In this document: positions 1 through 5,968 of the stretch, piece by piece
How positions within the stretch are numbered: position 1 is the first letter of the stretch
Layout: each line of letters begins with the position of its first letter
Assembly: GCF_007678255.1 (NCBI RefSeq)
Contig: NZ_VEED01000043.1
Location: forward strand, 1 to 8,068
Length of the DNA stretch: 8,068 bases
Direction: 5' to 3'
Origin: Bacillus sp. X1(2014)
GTDB lineage: Bacteria; Bacillota; Bacilli; Bacillales_B; DSM-18226
Translations under genes and position numbers: made by a program
Notes under the pieces: model-generated
Databases searched by the model: none
What the model was told of the DNA's origin: nothing
What the model saw: the letters and a program-made list of their open reading frames with translations, nothing else

Positions 1-59
1 CGTCGCTGATAACATTGTTGACAAAAGGAATTAATTTGACCCCTTTTTCTTTTTACACA

Positions 60-65
60 ATTATA
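60..65 (-). promoter_or_regulatory. Possible leftward sigma-A -10 element
   Basis: The minus strand reads TATAAT here, a perfect -10 hexamer. No convincing -35 lies 16-18 bases upstream (the candidates are AT-only) and there is no TG extension. If real, it would start a transcript near position 53 that leaves the window on the left. Low certainty. Confidence 0.25.
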
Positions 66-97
66 CGGACTTAATCTTATTTTTAATGATAATTTCT

Positions 98-124
98 AAA
101 TAAGCGGAACTTCTCCGTCTATTT
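98..124. repeat. Imperfect inverted repeat (11-bp stem)
   Basis: Bases 98-108 pair with 114-124 around a 5-base loop, with one A-C mismatch and one G-T wobble. No clear T-run follows on either strand, so it is not a standard terminator. Its right arm, CGTCTATTT at 116-124, recurs exactly at 191-199 inside the neighbouring terminator. Confidence 0.5.
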
Positions 125-165
125 ACAGCGCGAGTGCTTAACCCGAAAGAAACCTTGATGAATAA

Positions 166-203
166 AGAAATAGACGTATGCCAATGCATACGTCTATTTT
201 TCT
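166..203 (-). terminator. Strong bidirectional terminator
   Basis: A perfect 13-bp stem (168-180 with 187-199, loop CCAATG) can be extended by a G-T wobble and an A-T pair. T-rich sequence follows it on both strands: TTTTTCT to the right, and TTTCTTTATT when read leftward. It lies downstream of the leftward ytsP gene and can stop that transcript. If a rightward gene ends left of the window, it could serve both. Confidence 0.8.
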
Positions 204-218
204 GTCTTTTAATAAGAA

Positions 219-259
219 AGCACCCTAAAATGGAACCTTTAGGAAACTTCCTCTGTGCT
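219..259 (-). terminator. Weak hairpin just past ytsP stop
   Basis: On the minus strand AGCAC (259-255) can pair with GTGCT (223-219), enclosing a second 6-bp stem, CCTAAA with TTTAGG (243-238 and 229-224), followed by TTCTTATT. The structure is interrupted by a large internal loop and the T-run is poor. It may help end ytsP transcripts ahead of the stronger hairpin at 166-203. Confidence 0.3.
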
Positions 260-264
260 CTTTT

Positions 265-747
265 CTATATATGTTCAACAAGAACCGCCACAAATTCTTC
301 CAGTTTTTGTTGATCGAACTCATCAAACCGGTTCTTTTCAGGCGAATCAATATCAAGAACACCAAAAAGCTCCCCATTTTTTATTATCGGAACGACAATT
401 TCTGATTGGGACGCTGCATCACAGGCAATGTGACCTGGAAACAGATGAACGTCAGCGACTAGAACCGTTTCCTGTTTTAAAGCAGCCGTTCCGCATACAC
501 CTTTGCCAACTGGAATTCGGACACATGCTGGAAGACCTTGGAATGGTCCCAGAACAAGTTGTTGGTTATTATCCATTAAATAAAACCCAACCCAATTAAT
601 TCGATCAAGAAATTGGTTCAGCAGGGCACTTGCATTGCTGAGATTGGCGATTGAATTCTCCTCATCGTGAATGAGAGCATGCAACTGCTTTATGAGAAGA
701 TTATAATTTTCTTCGCGGCTTCCTGTATATATTTCGACGTTAAACAT
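265..747 (-). CDS. ytsP: Free methionine-(R)-sulfoxide reductase, GAF domain
   Basis: A 160-residue cytoplasmic single-GAF-domain protein of the fRMsr/YebR family, which reduces free methionine-(R)-sulfoxide to methionine with thioredoxin-type reductants. The family's three redox cysteines are visible at C75, C85 and C109, with the 10- and 24-residue spacing seen in the yeast enzyme, in the contexts GLPACVRIPVGKGVCGTA and PGHIACDAASQSEIVVP. The closing VLDIDSPEKNRFDEFD is also typical of the family. An in-frame ATG at 771 would add eight residues, but I chose the ATG at 747 because AAAGGGG sits seven bases upstream and MFNVE is the expected beginning. The gene stands alone, divergent from refZ, with terminator hairpins downstream. 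Family assignment is firm; in vivo activity is inferred from the intact cysteines. Confidence 0.93.
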   Translation of the reverse strand: MFNVEIYTGSREENYNLLIKQLHALIHDEENSIANLSNASALLNQFLDRINWVGFYLMDNNQQLVLGPFQGLPACVRIPVGKGVCGTAALKQETVLVADVHLFPGHIACDAASQSEIVVPIIKNGELFGVLDIDSPEKNRFDEFDQQKLEEFVAVLVEHI

Positions 748-754
748 GATATTT

Positions 755-761
755 CCCCTTT
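755..761 (-). promoter_or_regulatory. RBS that sets the ytsP start
   Basis: The minus strand reads AAAGGGG here, seven bases ahead of the ATG at 747. No comparable site precedes the alternative ATG at 771, so this site decides the start codon. Confidence 0.8.
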
Positions 762-783
762 GGTTCAACAATTTAATATAAGT

Positions 784-792
784 ATTTTATCA
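784..792 (-). promoter_or_regulatory. Extended -10 promoter candidate for ytsP
   Basis: The minus strand reads TGATAAAAT, a TGn extension directly attached to a TAAAAT -10 hexamer. The -35 region is weak (TGCTTA at a 17-base spacing), which extended -10 promoters tolerate. Predicted transcription begins near 777, giving a leader of about 30 bases before the ytsP start. Confidence 0.45.
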
Positions 793-815
793 AATTTACA
801 AGAATATAAGCAGAT

Positions 816-824
816 TTTGTCGAT
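816..824 (+). promoter_or_regulatory. Spo0A box upstream of refZ
   Basis: TTTGTCGAT matches the Spo0A-box consensus TTTGTCRAA at eight of nine positions, including the TGTCGA core. It sits just upstream of a sigma-H-type promoter, centred about 47 bases before the predicted refZ transcription start, a plausible position for activation by phosphorylated Spo0A. In B. subtilis refZ is reported to be induced at the onset of sporulation under Spo0A and sigma-H. Confidence 0.6.
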
Positions 825-832
825 ATTTTTAT

Positions 833-861
833 AAAGGAATCTGTCGGGTAACAAAGAATTT
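833..861 (+). promoter_or_regulatory. Sigma-H-type promoter of refZ
   Basis: AAAGGAATC at 833-841 and AAAGAATTT at 853-861 are separated by 11 bases. They fit the sigma-H pattern RnAGGAwWW-N11/12-RnnGAATWW at every position except the last base of the -35 element. Predicted transcription begins near 867, leaving a leader of about 38 bases. No good sigma-A promoter is seen between here and the refZ start, so sporulation-linked expression is the simplest reading. Confidence 0.65.
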
Positions 862-904
862 TTAAGTAAGGGGATTATCGGGTATTCCAGAAAGGGGCCA
901 TTTT

Positions 905-1537
905 ATGAAGAAAAATGCTAAAGAAGCTATTGTAAAGGCTGCTATCACATTGTTTAAGTCCAATGGTTACACAGGAACGTCCATAAGGGATATCGCCCGT
1001 CTGGCTAACGTAAATACGGCAACGATTGCCTACCATTTTGAAAACAAACCAGGTCTATTAGAATATTGCTTTACGCATTTTTTTGAACAATATATAAGTA
1101 AGATGGAAGAAGCCTATGCATCCATTGAAAAGGGAGCAAAGGAATGTTTAAAACGAATTGTCGCGGATTTGTTACACTATCAATGTGAAAATAGTAAATT
1201 GGCAAGTTTGGTCTACCGAGAAATGTCGATGGACTCGCAAATAGTACGAGAGATTATGTCAACATACTTACTTAAAGAAAAATACTATTTTCAATTAATC
1301 TTTGAAAGAGGTTTTGAATGGAATGAATTCCGCCCCCATTCGATTCCTTATTTAATCATCCAGTTAAAAGGATTACTCATGATGCCATTTATGAATACTC
1401 ACTATATGAGGGAAGTGCTGTACGTATTTCCTAATGAACCATTTTTTGAGCAGAAATATTTAAAGGATATTAATTCGTGGATTGAAAAAACTTTATGCTC
1501 AGATGTGCCAATAAAAATGGGTGCAGTCGTCAAATAG
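905..1537 (+). CDS. refZ: RefZ, TetR-like sporulation DNA-binding regulator
   Basis: A 210-residue TetR/AcrR-type protein. The N-terminal helix-turn-helix spans about residues 6-50 (GTSIRDIARLANVN, recognition helix 37-45, then the usual NKPGLLEY). The C-terminal part carries segments I recognise from B. subtilis RefZ (YttP, about 207 residues): YREMSMDSQIVREIMSTYL from residue 104, and QLKGLLMMPFM. In B. subtilis RefZ binds motifs near the replication origin and modulates FtsZ ring position and chromosome capture at polar division. The ATG at 905 has AAAGGGG seven bases upstream. Upstream are a sigma-H-type promoter and a Spo0A box, fitting expression at sporulation onset. Residue 44 is His, where I recall Tyr in B. 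subtilis. The stop codon lies inside the terminator stem. Divergent ytsP and downstream ezrA match the known locus. Confidence 0.9.
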   Translation: MKKNAKEAIVKAAITLFKSNGYTGTSIRDIARLANVNTATIAYHFENKPGLLEYCFTHFFEQYISKMEEAYASIEKGAKECLKRIVADLLHYQCENSKLASLVYREMSMDSQIVREIMSTYLLKEKYYFQLIFERGFEWNEFRPHSIPYLIIQLKGLLMMPFMNTHYMREVLYVFPNEPFFEQKYLKDINSWIEKTLCSDVPIKMGAVVK

Positions 1538-1558
1538 CGGCAATCGCTATTTTTTTTT
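1532..1558 (+). terminator. Terminator of refZ overlapping its stop codon
   Basis: AAATAGCG (1532-1539) pairs with CGCTATTT (1545-1552) around a 5-base loop, and T's run from 1550 to 1558. The TAG stop codon of refZ (1535-1537) forms part of the left arm, so refZ ends with essentially no 3' untranslated spacer. Confidence 0.88.
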
Positions 1559-1604
1559 ATTTTACAAAAAAAATGAAATTAATAGTCAAAAAATGTCGTT
1601 TACA

Positions 1605-1613
1605 TGGTATCAT
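1605..1613 (+). promoter_or_regulatory. Extended -10 promoter candidate for ezrA
   Basis: TGGTATCAT combines a TGn extension with a TATCAT -10 hexamer. The -35 position 17 bases upstream (GTCAAA) is poor. It would give a leader of about 90 bases before the GTG at 1708. With the refZ terminator just upstream, ezrA needs its own promoter, and this is the best candidate I see. Confidence 0.35.
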
Positions 1614-1694
1614 AATAGCATTGAACAGAACATTATAAGATTCATTTAAAATAGATGTACGATAACTGCATTTGGAACGAATGTTTTTGGAAAT

Positions 1695-1700
1695 AGGGGG
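1695..1700 (+). promoter_or_regulatory. RBS that sets the ezrA GTG start
   Basis: AGGGGG is followed by seven bases and a GTG at 1708. Starting here places the membrane anchor at the very N-terminus and gives 562 residues, the B. subtilis EzrA length. The upstream in-frame TTG at 1672 lacks a comparable site. Confidence 0.75.
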
Positions 1701-1707
1701 CTTACTT

Positions 1708-3396
1708 GTGAAATTTTTCATTGGATTTTTTATCCTAATACTGGCCTTATTTGTAGTAGGGTATCTAATTAAGAAAAAGTACTTTAAGGAAATGGATCGA
1801 TTGGAAGCATGGAAAATCGATTTAATGAATCGTCCAGTACTGGATGAAATGTCAAAGGTTAAGCTTCTTAATATGACAGGACAAACGGAAGAGCTTTTCG
1901 AACGTTGGCGAAATCAGTGGGACGAGGTTGTTACGGTGCAACTTCCTAATTTAGAAGAAATGCTTTTTGATGCAGAAGAGTACATAGATCGGTATCGTTT
2001 TAATAAAGCAAAAGGTGTCCAACTAGCCATTGCAGGCAAGTTACAAGAAACAGAGGATCAAATAAAAAGTATTTTAGAAGAGTTACATGAACTGGTTGGC
2101 AGCGAGGAAAAGAACCGTGTTGAAATTGAGGAATTAAAAGAGCAGTATCGGGAATCAAAGAAAATGCTGCTTGCCCACCGCCACAGTTTTGGCAGTTCAG
2201 AAAAGTCTTTAGAAGAACAGCTTAATGGTGTATCACAAAAATTTCAGGAATTTGATGAAAAAACGGAACAGGGTAATTATCTTGAAGCCCGTGAAGTAGT
2301 TTTGTCGATTCAAAGCCAGCTGGGAACGATTAAGAAAGATATGGACTTAATCCCGCAGTTATTAATTGAATGTCAATCGCTTCTTCCGAATCAGCTATCC
2401 GATATCCTTGAAGGGTACCGTGAAATGTCTGGCCAAGAATATTACTTAGAACATATCAATGTGGAACATGAGCTAAAACGGTTAGAGGAAAAGCTGTCTG
2501 AGAATTTAGTACTCATCGAAGCGACGAAGATTGACGAGGCAGTAGAAGGAATAACAGAAGTAAAGGAAAGAATCGATATCCTTTTCGATCTATTGGAAAA
2601 AGAAGTTCACGCTAAGCATTTTGTCTTAAAAAATGAACAAATTACAAGTGATCTTCTCCTATCCGCCCATGAGGAAAATAGTCATCTATCAAGTGAACTC
2701 TTTCATGTTCAAGAAAGTTATCAGTTGTCTGATAGTGATTTTGAAACACAACGTCATCTGGAAAAGGAACTTTCCACTGTCTATAAACATTTTGAAATCC
2801 TAATAGAAAAAGTAAAAGTAAACGAAATAGCACAAAGCGTGATAAGCGAAGAGTTGGCTCAAATAAAAGAACAGTTGGATATTATCCGTGAGGGGCAGCA
2901 AGATTTTGCATTAAAACTCCAGGCTCTTAGGAAAGATGAATTTGAGGCAAGAGAAAAGCTAAAAGAACTTACCAAGAAGGTGGGAGAGACCGTTCGTCTC
3001 GTGACGAAGAGTAACGTCCCAGGCCTGCCAGAGGATTATAAGTATTTGTTTGAGGATACAAATGAGAGTATTCAAAATGTGAAATATCAACTTGAAGAAA
3101 AACCGCTTAACATTTCTGCCTTAAATCAGTATTTAGAAATTGCTGTTTTAACAGTGGATAAACTTACTAATTCAACGATAGAGCTTTTAGAAAATGTTAT
3201 GCTTGCCGAAAAAGCCATTCAATATGGGAATCGATACAAAACTCAGTACCCAGCAGTAGCTAAAGGCTTATCGGAAGCAGAAGATGCATTTAGACACTAT
3301 GATTACCAACAGGCTCTTGAACAAGCGGCAGCAACACTGGACGTAATTGATCCTGATGCTTTGAAAAAAATAAAAGCCTCATTTGTCAGTGAATAA
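1708..3396 (+). CDS. ezrA: EzrA, septation ring formation regulator
   Basis: EzrA is a membrane-anchored negative regulator of FtsZ ring assembly in low-GC Gram-positives. It prevents extra Z-rings near the poles and also joins the division machinery at midcell. The protein has one N-terminal membrane segment at about residues 2-21 (FFIGFFILILALFVVGYLI), followed by a KKK stop-transfer patch and the typical DRLEAWK, then a long helical, charge-rich cytoplasmic region of coiled-coil, spectrin-like repeats. The C-terminal QNR patch is present as IQYGNRY at 504-510 (IRYGNRF in B. subtilis), the region needed for midcell localisation. The length is 562 residues from the GTG at 1708, as in B. subtilis. 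The TTG at 1672 would add 12 residues ahead of the membrane anchor and is rejected. The gene is monocistronic, bounded by terminators on both sides. No truncation or frameshift is seen. Confidence 0.95.
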   Translation: MKFFIGFFILILALFVVGYLIKKKYFKEMDRLEAWKIDLMNRPVLDEMSKVKLLNMTGQTEELFERWRNQWDEVVTVQLPNLEEMLFDAEEYIDRYRFNKAKGVQLAIAGKLQETEDQIKSILEELHELVGSEEKNRVEIEELKEQYRESKKMLLAHRHSFGSSEKSLEEQLNGVSQKFQEFDEKTEQGNYLEAREVVLSIQSQLGTIKKDMDLIPQLLIECQSLLPNQLSDILEGYREMSGQEYYLEHINVEHELKRLEEKLSENLVLIEATKIDEAVEGITEVKERIDILFDLLEKEVHAKHFVLKNEQITSDLLLSAHEENSHLSSELFHVQESYQLSDSDFETQRHLEKELSTVYKHFEILIEKVKVNEIAQSVISEELAQIKEQLDIIREGQQDFALKLQALRKDEFEAREKLKELTKKVGETVRLVTKSNVPGLPEDYKYLFEDTNESIQNVKYQLEEKPLNISALNQYLEIAVLTVDKLTNSTIELLENVMLAEKAIQYGNRYKTQYPAVAKGLSEAEDAFRHYDYQQALEQAAATLDVIDPDALKKIKASFVSE

Positions 3397-3402
3397 ATAA
3401 CC

Positions 3403-3448
3403 AAAAACCGATCAGTGCACACTTTGGCTGAATCGGTTTTTTGTTTTT
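3403..3448 (+). terminator. Terminator of ezrA
   Basis: AAAAACCGAT (3403-3412) pairs with ATCGGTTTTT (3432-3441). It is extended inward by CAG with CTG across a bulged A, and a T-rich run reaches 3448. It begins six bases after the ezrA stop codon and separates ezrA from the desulfurase operon. Confidence 0.88.
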
Positions 3449-3469
3449 CCTTTTATATATCTTTATGAT
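3441..3469 (+). promoter_or_regulatory. Sigma-A promoter candidate for nifZ-thiI
   Basis: TTGTTT (3441-3446) and TATGAT (3464-3469) are 17 bases apart. An overlapping extended -10, TGATAAGAT at 3466-3474, is an alternative. The -35 overlaps the T-run of the ezrA terminator, a compact arrangement. The leader would be about 45 bases. Confidence 0.4.
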
Positions 3470-3519
3470 AAGATTTATTTTTGTAAGTCCAATGGTTCGG
3501 AAGTTCGGAGGAGAAAAAA

Positions 3520-4662
3520 ATGATTTATTTAGATAATAGTGCAACGACAAAACCGTTTAAAGAAGTGTTGGATTCTTTCGTTACGGTGTCTAGTGAATAT
3601 TATGGAAACCCGTCCTCACTACACAATATGGGGGCACAAGCAGAAAAGTTGTTATCACAGGCACGGGAACAAGTAAGCAACCTCCTAAAGGTGAAGCCCT
3701 CCGAGATTTATTTTACCTCAGGTGGCACAGAAGGAAATAACTTAGCAATTAAAGGGACTGCGTTATTGCATAAAAATAAAGGACGCCACTTGATTACATC
3801 AAGTATAGAGCATCCATCGGTTCAATCTGCAATGGAACAGCTTGAACAGGAGGGGTTCGAGGTCACCTACCTGCCTGTTGATCAACATGGAAGAATAAGT
3901 GTCGCCGATCTTGAAAGCGCGATTAGGAAAGATACTATTTTAATTTCGATTATGCATGTGAATAATGAAGTGGGAACGGTTCAGCCGATTGAAGAAATTG
4001 GTGAACTATTAATAAAACATCCTGCGATTTTATTTCATGTGGATGCTGTTCAAAGCATTGGGAAACTTCCCCTTTCACTTAAGGAAAGTAGAGTGGATTT
4101 TTGCTCGATTTCTGGCCATAAATTTCATGGTTTAAAGGGTACTGGTGCCCTATATATTCGAGAAGGTACAAGACTTGCTCCATTATTTTCTGGTGGAAAT
4201 CAGGAACGGAAACTCCGTAGCGGTACTGAAAATGTGGCAGGAGCTGTTGCAATGGCAAAAGCACTTAGAATGACATTAACGAAAGCTGAAACTGGGTTAA
4301 CGAGAATGAAGAGGATCCAAAACATGCTTAGGAATGGATTAACTGAAATAGAGGATGTTCAAATTCATACGCCACATGAAAATGCTGCCCCGCATATCAT
4401 AAATTTTTCATTAAAAGGAATTAAGTCGGAGGTATTTATCCACTCGCTTGAGCAGAAGGGCATCTTTGTTTCAACAACAAGTGCATGTTCCTCAAAAAAG
4501 AAATTGCCAAGTAAGACGCTTATAGAAATGGGTGTTCCGGAGACATTAGCCGAAAGTGCCATCAGAATAAGCCTTTCTGTTGAAAATAGTATAGAAGAAG
4601 CAAATACGGCTTTAGAGGCCTTCAAAGAATCTGCAAACCAATTAAGGAAGGTAATGAAATAA
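3520..4662 (+). CDS. nifZ: Cysteine desulfurase, NifZ/IscS family, ThiI partner
   Basis: A 380-residue PLP-dependent class V aminotransferase-fold enzyme that takes sulfur from L-cysteine, releasing alanine and leaving a persulfide on the enzyme. The PLP lysine is K201 in SISGHKFHG, preceded by D175 and Q178 in HVDAVQS (cofactor ring contacts) and H98 in SSIEHPSV. YFTSGGTEGNN binds the phosphate. The catalytic cysteine is C323 in TTSACSSKKK. A GGAGGAG site precedes the ATG by six bases. The TAA stop directly touches the thiI ATG, so the two are almost certainly co-transcribed and translationally coupled. B. subtilis NifZ is known to supply sulfur to ThiI for tRNA 4-thiouridine, and the arrangement supports the same role. 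Other desulfurases (IscS, YrvO type) share these motifs, so the symbol rests mainly on the neighbouring thiI. Confidence 0.93.
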   Translation: MIYLDNSATTKPFKEVLDSFVTVSSEYYGNPSSLHNMGAQAEKLLSQAREQVSNLLKVKPSEIYFTSGGTEGNNLAIKGTALLHKNKGRHLITSSIEHPSVQSAMEQLEQEGFEVTYLPVDQHGRISVADLESAIRKDTILISIMHVNNEVGTVQPIEEIGELLIKHPAILFHVDAVQSIGKLPLSLKESRVDFCSISGHKFHGLKGTGALYIREGTRLAPLFSGGNQERKLRSGTENVAGAVAMAKALRMTLTKAETGLTRMKRIQNMLRNGLTEIEDVQIHTPHENAAPHIINFSLKGIKSEVFIHSLEQKGIFVSTTSACSSKKKLPSKTLIEMGVPETLAESAIRISLSVENSIEEANTALEAFKESANQLRKVMK

Positions 4663-5868
4663 ATGGATTATGAACGAATACTAATACGCTATGGAGAAAT
4701 CTCAACAAAAGGCAGAAATCGAAATAAATTTGTTGATAAGTTAAAAAAGAGTGTAAGAATCGCACTCGTTACTTTTCCGAATGTGAAAGTGGAAGCAAGC
4801 CGTGACCGGATGTATGTCCTATTAAATGGTGAAAACTGTGCAGAAGTAATTGATAAATTAAAGAATGTTTTTGGAATACAGTCATTTAGCCCTGCGATAA
4901 AGGTAGAAAGAGGTTTAGAGGCATTAAAGCAGACCTCGCTAGAATTAGTTCGTTCCATATATAGTGATGGACAGACCTTTAAGGTAACACCTAAAAGATC
5001 GGATAAATCGTTTGAGTTGGATACAGATGGAATCAATCATACCATCGGCGGCTATTTACTACAGAATATCCCGGGATTGAAAGTTAATGTGAAAAATCCT
5101 GATATTAATTTAAGGATTGAAGTGAGAAAGGAAGCCATTTATCTATCCTGTCAAACCATACAAGGTGCTGGCGGACTTCCGGTTGGGTCAAGCGGCAAGG
5201 CTATGCTCATGCTTTCAGGAGGGATTGACAGCCCTGTTGCAGGTTATATGGCAATGAAAAGGGGAGTAGAAGTGGAAGCAGTCCATTTTTTCAGCCCGCC
5301 ATATACGAGTGAAAGAGCAAAAGAAAAGGTCATTGATCTTTCACAAAAACTAGCTGAAATTTATGGCTCATTGGCCCTGCACATTGTCCCGTTTACAAAT
5401 ATTCAGCAAACGATTCGCGAACAAATACCGGAAAATTACTCGATGACATCAACAAGAAGAATGATGCTGAGAATTACTGATGAAATTCGTAAAAAACATG
5501 AAGGTCTTGCAATTATTACCGGTGAAAGCCTAGGTCAGGTGGCGAGCCAGACTTTAGAAAGTATGTTGGCAATCAATGAAGTAACGAATACGCCTATTTT
5601 GCGTCCATTGATTACAATGGACAAAACGGATATTATAAAAATTGCGCAAGAAATTGATACATTTGAAATCTCAAACAGACCTTTTGAGGATTGCTGTACC
5701 ATTTTTGTTCCTGCATCCCCAAAAACAAAACCAAAAAGAGAAAAGGTTCAGCATTTTGAAAGTTTCTTTGATTTTGAACCTCTGATCCATGAAGCAGTTC
5801 AGGGGACAGAAAGAATGGTGATCAAACCGGATCACAAACAGCGCTCAGAATTTAGCGAATTATTTTAA
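4663..5868 (+). CDS. thiI: ThiI, tRNA 4-thiouridine synthetase / sulfurtransferase
   Basis: A 401-residue cytoplasmic enzyme that adenylates U8 of tRNA and replaces oxygen with sulfur (s4U). In some bacteria it also feeds sulfur into the thiamine thiazole. Domains in order: an N-terminal ferredoxin-like domain (about 1-60, ILIRYGEISTKGRNR), THUMP RNA-binding (about 60-165), and a PP-loop ATP pyrophosphatase with SGGIDSP at 185-191. A conserved cysteine pair, C344-C345 in RPFEDCCTIF, aligns with the C344 region of E. coli ThiI. There is no C-terminal rhodanese domain (401 residues versus about 480 in E. coli), as in B. subtilis, so sulfur must come directly from the partner desulfurase encoded just upstream. 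AAGGAAGG at 4644-4651, inside the nifZ end, serves as RBS. No clear terminator follows, so transcripts may continue into sspA. Confidence 0.96.
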   Translation: MDYERILIRYGEISTKGRNRNKFVDKLKKSVRIALVTFPNVKVEASRDRMYVLLNGENCAEVIDKLKNVFGIQSFSPAIKVERGLEALKQTSLELVRSIYSDGQTFKVTPKRSDKSFELDTDGINHTIGGYLLQNIPGLKVNVKNPDINLRIEVRKEAIYLSCQTIQGAGGLPVGSSGKAMLMLSGGIDSPVAGYMAMKRGVEVEAVHFFSPPYTSERAKEKVIDLSQKLAEIYGSLALHIVPFTNIQQTIREQIPENYSMTSTRRMMLRITDEIRKKHEGLAIITGESLGQVASQTLESMLAINEVTNTPILRPLITMDKTDIIKIAQEIDTFEISNRPFEDCCTIFVPASPKTKPKREKVQHFESFFDFEPLIHEAVQGTERMVIKPDHKQRSEFSELF

Positions 5869-5915
5869 ATAGGTAAAATTCGAACATTTTGTGAACAATT
5901 ACCAATTGGATTATA

Positions 5916-5945
5916 GAATGAAGATCTTAAGTTCTACACATTCTA
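5916..5945 (+). promoter_or_regulatory. Sigma-G-type promoter of sspA
   Basis: GAATG (5916-5920) fits the sigma-G -35 pattern GnATR. CATTCTA (5939-5945) fits the -10 pattern CATnnTA, and the two are 18 bases apart, the usual spacing. Transcription should begin near 5952, just ahead of the ribosome binding site, giving a very short leader. This matches forespore-specific control known for SASP genes. Confidence 0.75.
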
Positions 5946-5952
5946 TACTCAC

Positions 5953-5963
5953 AAGGAGGTGAT
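5953..5963 (+). promoter_or_regulatory. Near-perfect ribosome binding site of sspA
   Basis: AAGGAGGTGAT is an uninterrupted 11-base complement to the 16S rRNA 3' end, five bases ahead of the ATG. Its strength fits the need to make SASPs at very high level in the forespore. Confidence 0.85.
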
Positions 5964-5968
5964 ATCAC

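Larger units (their letters stand above)
1..165. other. Gene-free left edge, unassigned
   Basis: No gene can be supported here. Read rightward, the three frames close at stops within about 75 bases (for example TGA at 7-9 and TAA at 32-34), so the tail of a gene entering from the left is possible, but the few residues available match nothing I recognise. Read leftward, a TATAAT at 65-60 could be the -10 element of a gene beginning left of the window. The stretch is AT-rich and contains an imperfect inverted repeat at 98-124. In Bacillus relatives rpsD lies near ytsP, so an rpsD leader is one guess, but nothing in the bases proves it. Confidence 0.4.

Noticed and set aside
18..46. TTGACA at 18-23 as a rightward -35 element
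   Set aside because: The sequence 16-18 bases downstream (around CCCCTT) is nothing like a -10, and the only gene ahead is convergent.
130..165. Possible T-box or other riboswitch on the minus strand
   Set aside because: I looked for the T-box TGGnACCGCG sequence and similar conserved cores and found none; the GC-rich patch at 128-145 is too short to support a call.
255..599. Rightward open frame of 114 codons
   Set aside because: It lies antisense within ytsP, its product has no recognisable domain, and it has no ribosome binding site; it is a shadow of a well-conserved gene.
1672..1707. Longer ezrA starting at TTG 1672
   Set aside because: It would place 12 extra residues before the membrane anchor, lacks an RBS and exceeds the usual length; the GTG at 1708 has AGGGGG at ideal spacing.
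5883..5897. GAACA direct repeat (5882 and 5893) as an operator
   Set aside because: Two 5-base copies in AT-rich DNA are expected by chance and match no regulator site I know.
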